A DNA stretch of 64,000 nucleotides from Portulaca oleracea (Eukaryota; Streptophyta; Magnoliopsida; Caryophyllales; Portulacaceae), in the NCBI GenBank assembly GCA_029582165.1, contig CM055875.1, positions 9,110,001 to 9,174,000 on the forward strand, given 5' to 3'. Each line of letters opens with the position of its first letter. The stretch's first letter is position 1. The notes below the pieces were generated by a model. The model was not told the origin of the DNA. It did no database searches and saw only the letters and a program-made list of their open reading frames with translations. Position numbers and translations under genes: made by a program. Positions 34,401-46,200 of the stretch are shown here, in pieces.

Positions 34401-35129
34401 TAATTACGATTCTATCCTTATAATTTATCAATGGTAAGGGGTAAAATGGGCAAAGTGAAAATTGCGCACCATAAACTCCTTTGGCTTTATATATTACATA
34501 GATTAGGTTTTATTTCTTTTTGTCATTTTTTATTTTTATTATTAGAAAATGAGACAAAATTATTGAATGTGAAAAAAGAAAAGCAGAAAATAAATAAAAC
34601 CTAAACCTAAATCTCCTACAAGCCCAATCCCTCTCTTTCCCCTCCAAAAACCCAATCCACACCTCTGTCTCAGCCCAAAACCACAGCCAACCCATCTCCT
34701 TATCCTACCCTCTACCCATTTCCTACTGCGAAAATTATATTGTACTCCCGCGGGAGCACAAATCATTCCCTTCCTCTCGCTATACGTCATAAAGCGTCAT
34801 GCGTTTTCTTTTTTTTTTTTATTTTTAATCCTTAAGTATCAGTTGCTGCAATTACATTCAACCAAAAGACACCCGGTTCATTGGCAAGCATACACTCCAG
34901 CGTCCTTGAGGTTGGCAGTTTGAGTCCAGCCATCTTAATATTTTAATTTGTGTTGTTCACATTACTTTTTTAGGTAAACTTTTTTTTTTGCGTTTTTTTC
35001 TTATTTATTTCATTTCCTTTTTTTTCATTTTGCATTTGTTTTCTTTCAATTTGTATCTTTTTCATGATTTTTTTTCTAGGTAAACTTTGTTTTCACTTTT
35101 TATAACTCTTTTTTTCAATATAACTCTCG

Positions 35130-35690
35130 GTATCAAATATATATATTAGTGTGCAAATGAATTTATCCAAGTGTGCAAAAATGTCTATCCCACAAAAACT
35201 TAATGTGTCAAGGAGTTGTGATAATATGTAAAGGAATCTACTACAAAAAAATTAGTATGCAAAGGACCATGTGTTGGTATGCAAAGGTGTCCCTACTAGT
35301 GTGCAAAGAAGTCTATTTTATTGTGTAAATACATCTGTGTTAGTGTGCAAAGGAGTTTGTACTAGTGTGCAAAGAAGTATGTGTTGGTATGTGTTAGTGT
35401 GCAAATAAGTTCGTACTGGTGTGCAAAAGAATCTATGCTAATGTGTAAATGTGTTTGTATAAACGTCCAAAATAGTGTGTAAATGCGTCTGTATTAGCTT
35501 GTTAGTGTGTGTTAATGTGCAAAAATGTATATGTTAGTGTACAAAAAGTGTGTGTGTTAGTATGCAAAGTTATATGTGTTGGTGTGCAAACGTGTATGTG
35601 TTGGTGTGCAAACGTGTGTATGTTAGTGTGCAAATGTATGTGTATTAGTGTGTGTTAGTGTGTGTATTAGAGTGCAAAGACATATGTGTT
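35130..35690. repeat. Degenerate GTGTGCAAA minisatellite, left part
   Basis: Around twenty units of variable length (20-35 bp) built on (G)TGTGTTAGTGTGCAAA(G/T). It is interrupted by two MITEs and resumes at 36600-36670. The reverse complement (TTTGCACACT) appears at 36770-36830, so the array is partly palindromic overall. Confidence 0.85.
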
Positions 35691-36052
35691 ACAAAAAATT
35701 ACTTAGGGGTATCCTAACTTTTGGTAAAATGTTTTTCCGGTACCCCAACTTTTAAAAACTAATTTTGAGGTACCCTAACTTTTAGAATTAGAAATAATTA
35801 GGTGAATTTTCGACCAATGATTTGAATTCACCGGTGAGTTTTAGGCGGGAAATTGATTAAGTGTTTTTGTGGACGAAAATGTCGTTTATTTTTGTGGACG
35901 AAAATGATTTGAATCAATCGGAGTTTCGCCAGAAATTCACCTAGTATTTTCTAATCCTAAAAGTAAGGGTACCCCAAAATTAGTTTTGAAAAGTTAGGGT
36001 ACCAAAAAATTGTTTTTTCAAAAGTTAGGGTACCTCTAAGTAATTTTTTGTA
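35690..36052. mobile_element. MITE with about 130 bp TIRs
   Basis: Starts TACAAAAAATTACTTAGGGG and ends with the complement (TCTAAGTAATTTTTTGTA). The arms repeat words such as GGTACCCTAACTTTT and AACTAATTTTGAGGTACC. Short interior, no coding. Confidence 0.82.
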
Positions 36053-36590
36053 GGGTTATTGGACAACAATAATACGAATTTTGAGGGTATTGACCGATAA
36101 TAATACCAACAATTTTGTTGGAAACTAGTGGTACCAACTATGGATCTATTTACCAGCAGTAGTACGCTGCCCAGTTGATAGGTGTTTAACACGATAAAAA
36201 GACGACGTGTCGCCTAATTGTGTGAGCTTGAAGTTGGAGCAAGTGGAAAAAATGTCGACCGCCAATTTTTTTTGCCATCTAACCAACATTGATCAATTTA
36301 TCCAGAAAACAATCAAATTATTGTTTTTACATTATTGTATATCAAAGTTTGTTAATGTTGCTTAATTGGCAAAAAAAGTGACCATTTACGTTTTTTCAAC
36401 TTACTCTGGTCTTTAGCTCTGACAATTAGGCGATACATAATCTTTTTGCGTAGTAAGAAACCCACCAGTTCGGTCGTGTACTATTACTGGAAAATAGGTC
36501 CATAGTTGGTACCGCTAGTGTCCAACAAAATTGTTTGTATTATTATCGGCCAATAGCCCCAAAGTTAGTATTATTTTTGTCCAATAATCC
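36053..36590. mobile_element. Mutator-like MITE with a 9-bp TSD
   Basis: Starts GGGTTATTGGACAACAATAA and ends with the complement (TTTTTGTCCAATAATCC). Arms of about 130 bp contain GGTACCAACTATGGA on one side and TCCATAGTTGGTACC on the other. A perfect 9-bp duplication TTTTTTGTA flanks it (36044-36052 and 36591-36599). It inserted at the very end of the previous MITE. The 9-bp duplication supports the Mutator superfamily. Confidence 0.88.
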
Positions 36591-36927
36591 TTTTTTGTAT
36601 GTGTTAGTGTGTAAATCTTTATGTGTTGGTGTGCAAAAGTGTATGGGTTAGTGTGCAAAGGTATACGAATGATTAAACCAATTTTTGAATTTACAGCTGG
36701 CTACAAAGACTCGAACTATAGACCTCTAGGAAACTCCTAGCGTAAATTGCTTTGCCCACTAAGAAAAACTCATTTGCACACTGACAAAAATTCATTTGCA
36801 CACTAGCAAAAACTCTTTCGCACACTAACAAAGACAAAACTGAGGGATAATTGAAATTCAATAATTGTGGGACAACTATAAGTATATGATAACACACTAA
36901 AGTAAATTAATATTTATACATATCTTG
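36591..36927. repeat. Remainder of the GTGTGCAAA array with an inverted part
   Basis: Three more GTGTGCAAA units (36600-36665), then a stretch with TTTGCACACT in the opposite orientation (36772-36830). The following 100 bp have no recognised feature. Confidence 0.7.
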
Positions 36928-37225
36928 TGTAAAACCCCGAATTTTTCGGTTAGCGCCACCGTTAGTTTCGTTTAGCAGACCGTTGGTGTTGAGTTTAAGT
37001 TTCAAGGACGAAACTTCTTTTAAGTGGGTAATGATGTAAATCCAAAAAAATTCAAGTGTGTTGATCATTATGACGTTAGTAATTTAAGTTGACTCCGTTA
37101 ATTATTCAGAATTCGTTTATGATTATTTATGCTAACACTTGAGCTCGTAGGATCGTTGAGGGACTAACAAGGGTATATTCGTAATTTTATGTGTTATATT
37201 GTTGGATGAATTATGTGATTGTTAT

Positions 37226-37230
37226 TATTG

Positions 37231-37280
<50 letters not shown>
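37226..37280. repeat. (ATT)n microsatellite in the solo LTR
   Basis: About 17 ATT units with one or two early interruptions. Confidence 0.9.
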
Positions 37281-37282
<2 letters not shown>

Positions 37283-38431
37283 CGTGGGTATTTTTTTAGT
37301 AATTATATATTATTTTAGAGATTTTGGAAAACCTAGTATTATAAATATTTAATTATTTTCAGCTGTATCAATTTCCGATTTTATTGATTTTTTTCTTTGA
37401 AATTGATTATGGGTATAAATACCCCTATTAGCTAAACCCTAGCTCTTTTAAATAAAACCCCATCCCTTTCTTTTTTTTCCTTGCGCGGCGCAAGAACCCA
37501 GGACCCCTTGTGTGTCTTATCTTTCCCGGGTCTCCACGCACAACCACCGCCGCTCACCCAACCGACTACCACCACCTCCCGTCGCGTCGCACCCCCACCC
37601 GGCAGTCGGTGGAGCACCGAGCACCACCAGGTCCACCACGAGCCTCCCCGGATCGCAAACCCCGAGCCACCCAAAGGTGGAGTAACGATTATAAGCGGCT
37701 GTTGTTCGGACCTCTGCCACGCCACCGGCGGACCACCGCCGAATGCCACACCATCCCTTCGTCGTCGCCTACACTATCCTCGACAACTATCACCTTCCAC
37801 CTCAGTCGCCGGAGCCGTCGTCGCGGCTAGAGGACCCCCCAAAGGTGGGTCCCTACGGTGATGTTACTGTGCTGCTGATGTTGTTCGACCGACTCCCAGC
37901 GCCTCCTCTGACGTTCCCAACCGCCGGTAGCTCCACCAAAGGACTCTCTGCAGTCCCACCTTTGACCGACTCCGCCACCTAGGCTATCGGAACTGTCATC
38001 GCGGCTCGGGGAGCCCCTGAAGTTGGCTAGTTGCCTTGATGGTGTTGCCGCTGTCGCTGCGTGTTGCGTTGCCCGAGCTAATTCGCGTCGTTAGTGAGCT
38101 CAAGTGTGTTCGTTTTGCTGTGAAGTGAAGTTAACCAGGTAATGTCTATGCCCTAATCCTCACTGGGATGCACTTTAAATGTGTTTTTGTCGATTTATAA
38201 TCTGTTTTGGAATTTGCATCCTGAAGGGGACTTTATGTGGAAATTGTGACCATCTTTTTTGTTAATTGTTTATGATTGTTGATTTAGTGAGTTGAGAAAT
38301 GGAGATGGTCTTTTATAAGTACTTTTGATACTAGTTTTGATAACCTGGGATTGGGTTTGACTTGAGAGCTGTGAGCTGAGATTTGCATAAGATACTCATA
38401 ATTCAAAGTGAAACATTAAGCGGGTTTATTT

Positions 38432-38715
38432 GGTCGTAGCCTGTGGTAGGCGGAATTGTGAACTCTTGATATTCTGGTCGTAGGCTATGGTAGGCAAAGG
38501 GTCAGGGACCCTGGTCGTAGCCTGTGGTAGGCGGAAATGTGAATTCTTGATATTTTGGTCGTAGCCTGTGGTAGGCAAAGGGTCTGGGACTCTGGTCGTA
38601 GCCTGTGGTAGGCAAAGGGTTTGGGACCCTGGTCATAGCCTGTGGTAGGCAGAAATGTGAACTTTTGATAATCTTTGGTCGTAGCCTGTGGTAGGCAGAG
38701 GATTTGGGATCCGGT
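38432..38715. repeat. Seven GGTCGTAGCCTGTGGTAGGC repeats in the solo LTR
   Basis: Seven copies of the 20-bp core, separated by two kinds of spacer: one with AATGTGAACTCTTGATATT (about 44 bp unit) and one with AAAGGGTTTGGGACCCT (about 37 bp unit). Near-identical cores with alternating spacers suggest recent expansion. Confidence 0.92.
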
Positions 38716-39610
38716 CTGATATTCGTTACTTTAAGGGATATGACATCCCGATCGCATAATAAAATATGGATTGGTTGGGTTGAAGAAAACAGTTAAGGGA
38801 TTAAAGGTCTGTGAAATGGTTTGACTTGTTCCCTCTCCCTCAAATGAATTGAAATAAACTTAACTTGTTTTTAACGTTAGGGGTAGACATTATTGAGATT
38901 TCCCCCTCATTTTTTAAATGTTTTGTTTTCAGGTGATGATCAATATGCTGGGAACGGGAATTAGCAGTGAGGCTTGGCATGTTTAGTTTTTATTAGTTGT
39001 GTTATGTTTCAACTCAGAAAGACTTGAAGTTAGGGTTGCTAAGTTGCTTTCTCAGTTTGAGTTTGTTAGTTGGTTTACCGTTATCAGACAGTTATAGTTT
39101 CCTTCTCGCCTTGTATTCCTTCGGGGATACGGCAGTGACGTCCAATAAGAATTTTGAGTCTTCCGCTAATTTTGTCTGTTAACGTTAGTTTGACTTTGAC
39201 TTTTCTATAATTGAATTTCCGGGGCGTTACATCTTGCATGAATGAGTGTGAAACACTTATACATATATTTTAAAAAATTGTTAAAAACAATTAGGATTTG
39301 CAAAGAAAATGAAATAATATTACAAACATACAATTTTTCTTAAATTTAAAATATGTGTAAAGAAGAATATTAAATATTTCATGTGGAAGAAGGAAATAAA
39401 TGGAAAAAGGAAGATAAATGATAATTGAAAGGAGGAAAATATTGAACTACACATAGTGGGTTTCGAGCCAGTAACATACAACAAACATAGGATATTGCCA
39501 ATCAACAAGCTACCGCAACTTTTCTGATTTTATGCACGCGCGCCATTACTTATCACAACATAGAATGGCGGGAGTAATACAACGATTTGTACTCCTGTGG
39601 GAGTACAATA

Positions 39611-39925
39611 CAAGAACCCCTCATTCCCTCAACCGTTTCTCTCTCTTCCTCCCCACCTCTCTCTACTCCCTCATTCTTCCTCTGACTTCTCTCTGCTCTC
39701 TGACGAAACACCAAAAACTTGCACAAAAAAGCTTCTCACCATCTTCATCTCCTGCTGTCTTCTCTCAATCTCCTCTCGTCTCTTTCTCATATTTTCTCTC
39801 TAATCGAACTCCATCTCCTCTGTTTCTCACCTTCACCTCATCTCTTCCTTTTCTCTTTCTCGTAATTCATCATTTCATATCTCTTCCTTTTCTCTTTTTC
39901 AGATTTCAAGGATTAGAGTCTGAAC
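39611..39925 (+). other. CT-rich leader-like sequence interrupted by the gag element
   Basis: Long CTCTCT / TTCCTC tracts resemble a plant 5' leader. It is cut by the 7.3 kb element after TGAAC and resumes at 47211. A GAG/GTAAGT donor lies at about 47360. No coding exon could be attached to it. Confidence 0.35.
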
Positions 39926-40933
39926 TGAAAGAACCCTAGAGGAGGGGGGGTGAATAGGGTTATGAAAATTTCTGCACAAATAATCACTTGTAAAGGACGT
40001 TAGGTTCTTAATCTAACTAGATTAAGATTCAATATAATGCAGGAAAAAGATAAAGGACAATAAGCGTATACTGAACAACTTCCTTTATTATATTGAAACA
40101 GAATGAAGTAATACAACCTGAGATGAATGTCCTTAAGTTGTACGCAGAACTGAGCGCCTTGCAGAGGACGCTTCTTATTTTATGAATAACAACACCCACC
40201 AAAATCACCCTTTGGTGTTTAAACTCAATCGATCCTAAGTCCGTTTAGGAATTGATTTTACAAGTATCAATCAACCCTAAATCCGTTAAGGATTGATTAC
40301 ACTCAACTTCTCACAAACACAACAACTTGCAAGAACATAAAATAGAAAACGCTATTTCTATTTCGAACACCCGATTTCTTCCATGGAATCGTTGATCTCT
40401 TCCTTTCTCCAAGTCTTCTATTTATGTTATTGGTTGGGTGTAATGAGCCGTTGGAGAATTGTCTAAGATTGGATGCTTTTCTTCCTTCCATTCTTGATAG
40501 CTTCCTTAGATGGCGCCTTCCATATTTGATGCGGATTCTGGAAATCATATCTTCATGCAAGGCTTTCATGAAATAAGAAGGTAGAAATTAGTTAATCTAA
40601 TTAGGAGAGGAATAAAATCCATATTTGATGCGGATTCTGGAAATCATATCTTCATGCAGGGCTTTCCTGAAATAAGAAGGTAGCAATTAGTTAATCTAAT
40701 TAGGAGAGGAATAAAATCCAAATCTTTCCAGAATATACTCCTTATCACTTCCCTGATTTTGCCCCGTCCTAAGGTGAACGTCCTTGTAGTGCTGTGAGTG
40801 AACGTCCTTATGATGCTCTAGGTGAATGTCCTTCTGCCTGCTTTGAGATCATATCTTTTCTGGCCATTCGAATTTCGGCTTTCATCCAAAACTGATTCAG
40901 TGCCAAGGTAAACGTCTTTGAGGGGTTCTAACA
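39926..40933 (-). repeat. LTR 1 (terminal, 3' LTR in element orientation)
   Basis: Minus strand: TGTTAGAACCCC ... GGGTTCTTTCA. Contains a 99-bp internal tandem duplication (40521-40619 and 40620-40718, five or fewer differences) present in all three LTRs, and repeated GAACGTCCTT words at its 5' part. The outermost base pattern TTTCA differs from the internal LTRs (TTTTA). Confidence 0.9.
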
Positions 40934-43046
40934 ATCTCCACCTTTTTGAAGAAAGGCAAAATTCATTTGTAGCACTTTTAGCACTTCTCTCCCTTTTTGG
41001 CTTTTATCAAAAAGTTTATAGAGAGGTCTCCTTAATAGTGTAACCATTTCCAATAACCTGGAAGACTTAATAACTTGTTAGTCCTTAAGAGAGGGTGCTC
41101 CCCCTCAATATGTGCCATAAAAATAATCAATGACACTACTTATTTGAGTAGATCCATTTGTCAAGGTCCTTGATCCTAGGTGGGCCAAGGTCCTTGATGA
41201 GTTCTTATTGCTGAAGTAAGTAATGTCCTTGTTTGCTCCATGCTCCCCTAAGCATTCACTCTCCTGGATGCTGAATATACCTGCAAAACTTTCTGACATC
41301 CTTCCTCAAGCCATAATTGACATTAAATTTAGGTTCTTGACTACTAGTAACAACCATGTTAGGAGGTCTTGTTCCTTTTGGAACCCAAACTTGTACAATT
41401 TTAGAACGACAATGGTTGAACTAGTGAGATTTACCATATTTGCTTTGGGGAAGAGATGAATGACCTTGATATCTTGTCCCAAGATAGATGTGTCGTTTTT
41501 GGTGCCACACGTGAAATCTGTGGCCTTGGTACTGCTCATTAAGGTCCTTGTGTCGTCCTTGGTGCCTGGTTCTGATGGCTGGTCCTTGTGAGACAGAATG
41601 TCCTTGACGAACGCTCGCTCATGCGAGGATGAACTGTTATGCCACTTTCCAAGGTTTTTTTGTTGCTTGGTTGCCTTAGCCAGAGACTTGTGACAATATT
41701 CCAGGTTGGCCTTGAGGTCTAGTACTTCAGCTTTGAGAATGTCGACCCTGGAGGTAAGCCCTTCACATAATTTCTCCAATTTCTCATTGGACTCTTTTAG
41801 GCCTTTGTTGGTTTCTTTTAGTGACCTAATCTCATTTAAATGCTTGGTCTCCCGTCCTGCAAACTTTAAAAGGCATTTTCTCAAGTACTTTTTAAGATAA
41901 GTGAGGAGATCATCAAATGTTACCTCCCTTGATTCATCCTTGTCACTGTCCGGATAGTCATCATTGGCTGCACCAACTTCCTCTACATCGTTGGTGTCTT
42001 TTCTCATGATGCAATGACTAGTAGTTTCCTCATCATCACTCTAAGTGGCCATCAAGGCCATGTGATTTCTCTGTTCTTTGTTCTTTTTATGGTAGGGACA
42101 GTCCTTGATCAAGTGATCTGGGTTACCACAAAAAAAAAAAAAACAAGAGCGTGAGTTAGTTCTATTATTTGATGAGTCATTACCTCTTTGGTTGATTCGG
42201 TTGGATGAAGGTCCTCTAGAGGTATGACTTTTCTTGCACGATTCCTTGAGTTCCTTGGCCATCAAGGCCAAGATCTGGTCCTTATCATTGTTGTTAGGAC
42301 CATAGATGTCCTTACGGGCTACTTCTTCTTTTTAATTTTGCTCTTCCTGGAGACACATTTCGTGAACAAGAAGCTTTCCAATGAGGTCATCTAATTGGAG
42401 GGTTTCAACATCGTGAACTTCCTCTATTATAGTGACCTTTGATTCCCATTTCCTTTTTGGAAGACATCTGAGGACCTTGTGAACTTTTTCTTCATTGGAG
42501 TAGGTTTTCCCCAAGGACTTGAGATTATTGACTATGACAGTGAATCGTTTGTACATGTCCTTGACAGATTCTCCATTCTTCATTTTGAAGGATTCATAGT
42601 GCTTGACATAATTGTTACGCCTTATTCTTTGAACTTGGCTCATTCCTTCATATGTGGTCACTAAAGTATCCCACACCAGTTAGTCAGTATCACAACCAGA
42701 GATAAATTCAAACTCGTTAGAATCAAGTCCACAGTAAAGGATATGTAATGCTTTAACATTTTTATCCGCCTTTTCTACTTCTTTGGCCGAATACTTGGAT
42801 CTATCTTTGGGTTTCGTGATTTCTCTAACAGTGATCATGGGGACAAAGTCTCCATTCTCAATTCTGTCCCAAAGGTCATAGTCTTTATCCATGTTGAATG
42901 TCCTCATACGTTTCTTCCAAAGTGCAAAGTTTGATCCTTTGAATAAAGGAGGATTTGCTTAGCAACGTCCTTGCCTATATCACCATCTTCGATCCCGGCC
43001 ATGATCTTTACCACGAGGCGGTTAGTCTCGAATCTTGATGGAGCAA
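40934..43046 (-). pseudogene. Gag region copy 1 (copia-type, broken)
   Basis: Read from about 43015 down. The N-terminal half resembles copia gag (DUF4219/UBN2-like): FKGSNFAHWKKRM-like start in copy 2, then RTFNMDKDYDLWDRIENGDF, ESVKDMYKRFTVIVNNLKSL and KVLRCLPKRKWESK. A zinc knuckle (FCGNPDHLIKDC) lies at about 42090-42125, preceded by a Phe-coding A/T run. A coiled-coil-like segment follows and, in a shifted frame, a VWVPKGTRPP-type motif that normally precedes the protease. Stops are at 42680 (in a locally altered patch unique to this copy), 42329 and 42041 (both shared with copy 2). No pol domain is present. Confidence 0.82.
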
Positions 43047-43058
43047 GCTCTGATACCA
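43047..43058 (-). other. Primer binding site, internal copy
   Basis: Minus strand TGGTATCAGAGC, complementary to the 3' end of plant initiator tRNA-Met, 2 nt inside LTR 2. It marks the start of internal region 1. Confidence 0.88.
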
Positions 43059-43060
43059 AT

Positions 43061-44069
43061 TAAAAGAACCCTAGAGGGGGGGGGGGGTGAATAGGTTTAT
43101 GAAAATTTCTGCACAAATAATCACTTATAAAGGACGTTAGGTTCTTAATCTAACTAGATTAAGATTCAATATAATGCAGGAAAAAGATAAAGGACAATAA
43201 GCGTATACTGAACAACTTCCTTTATTATATTGAAACAGAATGAAGTAATACAACCTGAGATGAATGTCCTTAGGTTGTACGCAGAACTGAGCGCCTTGCA
43301 GAGGACGCTTCTTATTTTATGAATAACAACACCCACCAAAATCACCCTTTGGTGTTTAAACTCAATCGATCCTAAGTCCGTTTAGGAATTGATTTTACAA
43401 GTATCAATCAACCCTAAATCCGTTAAGGATTGATTACACTCAACTTCTCACAAACACAACAACTTGCAAGAACATAAAATAGAAAACGCTATTTCTATTT
43501 CGAACACCCGATTTCTTCCATGGAATCGTTGATCTCTTCCTTTCTCCAAGTCTTCTATTTATGTTATTGGTTGGGTGTAATGAGCCGTTGGAGAATTGTC
43601 TAAGATTGGATGCTTTTCTTCCTTCCATTCTTGATAGCTTCCTTAGATGGCGCCTTCCATATTTGATGCGGATTCTGGAAATCATATCTTCATGCAAGGC
43701 TTTCATGAAATAAGAAGGTAGAAATTAGTTAATCTAATTAGGAGAGGAATAAAATCCATATTTGATGCGGATTCTGGAAATCATATCTTCATGCAGGGCT
43801 TTCCTGAAATAAGAAGGTAGCAATTAGTTAATCTAATTAGGAGAGGAATAAAATCCAAATCTTTCCAGAATATACTCCTTATCACTTCCCTGATTTTGCC
43901 CCGTCCTAAGGTGAACGTCCTTGTAGTGCTGTGAGTGAACGTCCTTATGATGCTCTAGGTGAATGTCCTTCTGCCTGCTTTGAGATCATATCTTTTCTGG
44001 CCATTCGAATTTCGGCTTTCATCCAAAACTGATTCAGTGCCAAGGTAAACGTCTTTGAGGGTTCTAACA
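43061..44069 (-). repeat. LTR 2 (shared central LTR)
   Basis: Nearly identical to LTR 1 over its length, including the 99-bp duplication. It acts as 5' LTR of the left unit and 3' LTR of the right unit. No target duplication lies on either side of it, which argues against two separate insertions. Confidence 0.9.
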
Positions 44070-46186
44070 ATCTCCACCTTTTGAAGAAAGGCAAAATTCA
44101 TTTGTAGCACTTTTAGCACTTCTCTCCCTTTTTGGCTTTTATCAAAAAGTTTATAGAGAGGTCTCCTTAATAGTGTAACCATTTCCAATAACCTGGAAGA
44201 CTTAATAACTTGTTAGTCCTTAAGAGAGGGTGCTCCCCCTCAATATGTGCCATAAAAATAATCAATAACACTACTTATTTGAGTAGATCCATTTGTCAAG
44301 GTCCTTGATCCTAGGTGGGCCAAGGTCCTTGATGAGTTCTTATTGCTGAAGTAAGTAATGTCCTTGTTTGCTCCATGCTCCCCTAAGCATTCACTCTCCT
44401 GGATGCTGAATATACCTGCAAAACTTTCTGACATCCTTCCTCAAGCCATAATTGACATTAAATTTAGGTTCTTGACTACTAGTAACAACCATGTTAGGAG
44501 GTCTTGTTCCTTTTGGAACCCAAACTTGTACAATTTTAGAACGACAATGGTTGAACTAGTGAGATTTACCATATTTGCTTTGGGGAAGAGATGAATGACC
44601 TTGATATCTTGTCCCAAGATAGATGTGTCGTTTTTGGTGCCACGCGTGAAATCTGTGGCCTTGGTACTGCTCATTAAGGTCCTTGTGTCGTCCTTGGTGC
44701 CTGGTTCTGATGGCTGGTCCTTGTGAGACAGAATGTCCTTGACGACAGTTTCGCTCCTTAACAGGGGATGAACTGTTATGCCACTTTCCAAGGTTTTTTT
44801 GTTGCTTGGTTGCCTTAGCCAGAGACTTGTGACAATATTCCAGGTTGGCCTTGAGGTCTAGTACTTCAGCTTTGAGAATGTCGACCCTGGAGGTAAGCCC
44901 TTCACATAATTTCTCCAATTTCTCATTGGACTCTTTTAGGCCTTTGTTGGTTTCTTTTAGTGACCTAATCTCATTTAAATGCTTGGTCTCCCGTCCTGCA
45001 AACTTTAAAAGGCATTTTCTCAAGTACTTTTTAAGATAAGTGAGGAGATCATCAAATGTTACCTCCCTTGATTCATCCTTGTCACTGTCCGGATAGTCAT
45101 CATTGGCTGCACCAACTTCCTCTACATCGTTGGTGTCTTTTCTCATGATCTGATGACTAGTAGTTTCCTCATCATCACTCTAAGTGGCCATCAAGGCCAT
45201 GTGATTTCTCTGTTCTTTGTTCTTTTTATGGTAGGGCAGTCCTTGATCAAGTGATCTGGGTTACCACAAAAAAAAAAAAACAAGAGCGTGAGTTAGTTCT
45301 ATTATTTGATGAGTCATTACCTCTTTGGTTGATTCGGTTGGATGAAGGTCCTCTAGAGGTATGACTTTTCTTGCACGATTCCTTGAGTTCCTTGGCCATC
45401 AAGGCCAAGATCTGGTCCTTATCATTGTTGTTAGGACCATAGATGTCCTTACGGGCTACTTCTTCTTTTTAATTTTGCTCTTCCTGGAGACACATTTCGT
45501 GAACAAGAAGCTTTCCAATGAGGTCATCTAATTGGAGGGTTTCAACATCGTGAACTTCCTCTATTATAGTGACCTTTGATTCCCATTTCCTTTTTGGAAG
45601 ACATCTGAGGACCTTGTGAACTTTTTCTTCATTGGAGTAGGTTTTCCCCAAGGACTTGAGATTATTGACTATGACAGTGAATCGTTTGTACATGTCCTTG
45701 ACAGATTCTCCATTCTTCATTTTGAAGGATTCATAGTGCTTGACATAATTGTTACGCCTTATTCTTTGAACTTGGCTCATTCCTTCATATGTGGTCACTA
45801 AAGTATCCCACACCTGGTTAGCTGTATCACAACCAGAGATAAATTCAAACTCGTTAGAATCAAGTCCACAGTAAAGGATATGTAATGCTTTAACATTTTT
45901 ATCCGCCTTTTCTACTTCTTTGGCCGAATACTTGGATCTATCTTTGGGTTTCGTGATTTCTCTAACAGTGATCATGGGGACAAAGTCTCCATTCTCAATT
46001 CTGTCCCAAAGGTCATAGTCTTTATCCATGTTGAATGTCCTCATACGTTTCTTCCAGTGTGCAAAGTTTGATCCTTTGAATAAAGGAGGACTGTTTAAGC
46101 AACGTCCTTGCCCTATATCACCATCTTCGATCCCAGCCATGATCTTTACCACAGAGCGGTTAGTCTCTGAATCTTCAGTGGAGCAA
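44070..46186 (-). pseudogene. Gag region copy 2 (copia-type, longer open frame)
   Basis: The gag frame opens at 46152 (MVKIMAGIEDGDIGQGRCLN) and runs 227 codons to TAA at 45469, with FKGSNFAHWKKRM, the DUF4219/UBN2-like body and ANQVWDTLVTTYEG intact where copy 1 is broken. Past the stop the knuckle and coiled-coil parts are in other frames because of indels near 45233 and in an A-run at 45267. Later frames at 45146-44556 and 44791-44441 hold the C-terminal part, disrupted at about 44749. Copy 2 is closer to the ancestral gag but also lacks pol. Confidence 0.82.
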
Positions 46187-46198
46187 GCTCTGATACCA
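46187..46198 (-). other. Primer binding site next to the 5' LTR
   Basis: Minus strand TGGTATCAGAGC, two bases from LTR 3. Same site and context as at 43047-43058. Confidence 0.9.
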
Positions 46199-46200
46199 AT

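Larger units (their letters stand above)
33213..34502 (-). mobile_element. Probable non-autonomous Helitron (minus strand)
   Basis: Reading on the minus strand, TCTATGTAATATATAAAGCC at 34502 resembles plant Helitron 5' ends. The 3' end is a GCACGCA / TGCGTGC stem near 33224-33238, followed by GAATCAAAA and CTTG (33213-33216), a variant of CTRR. The interior is AT-rich and carries a SINE-like head. An inverted second 3' end lies inside at 33315-33341. The 5' and 3' calls are by resemblance only. Confidence 0.45.
36928..39231. mobile_element. 2.3 kb solo LTR with TSD, probably Ty3/gypsy
   Basis: Begins TGTAAAACCCCGAATTTTTC and ends TTCCGGGGCGTTACA, giving TG...CA with a short inverted border. 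A perfect 5-bp duplication TCTTG flanks it (36923-36927, 39232-39236). A TATA-type box (GGGTATAAATACC) at about 37409 precedes a GC-rich segment (37480-38100) that may be the transcribed R/U5 leader. A phrase GGACGAAACTTCTTTTAAGTGGG near the left end recalls gypsy elements. Open frames in the GC-rich part have no known domain. No internal region is left. Confidence 0.85.
34738..39610. mobile_element. Large diverged TIR element with GTGTGCAAA arrays and nested insertions
   Basis: The ends TATTGTACTCCCGCGGGAG (left) and its near complement (right) are inverted and continue inward for about 200 bp as weak but ordered similarity (ACAAATC, TTGGCAA, GTTTGAGTCC-like words). The original interior appears to be degenerate TGTGTTAGTGTGCAAA units. 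Two MITEs and a 2.3 kb solo LTR have inserted into it. No protein-coding sequence of its own is seen and no target duplication could be read. Confidence 0.55.

Noticed and set aside
37432..37982. Several overlapping Pro/Arg/Gly-rich ORFs on both strands
   Set aside because: They lie in the GC-rich part of a solo LTR, overlap in all frames and show no domain; base composition explains them.
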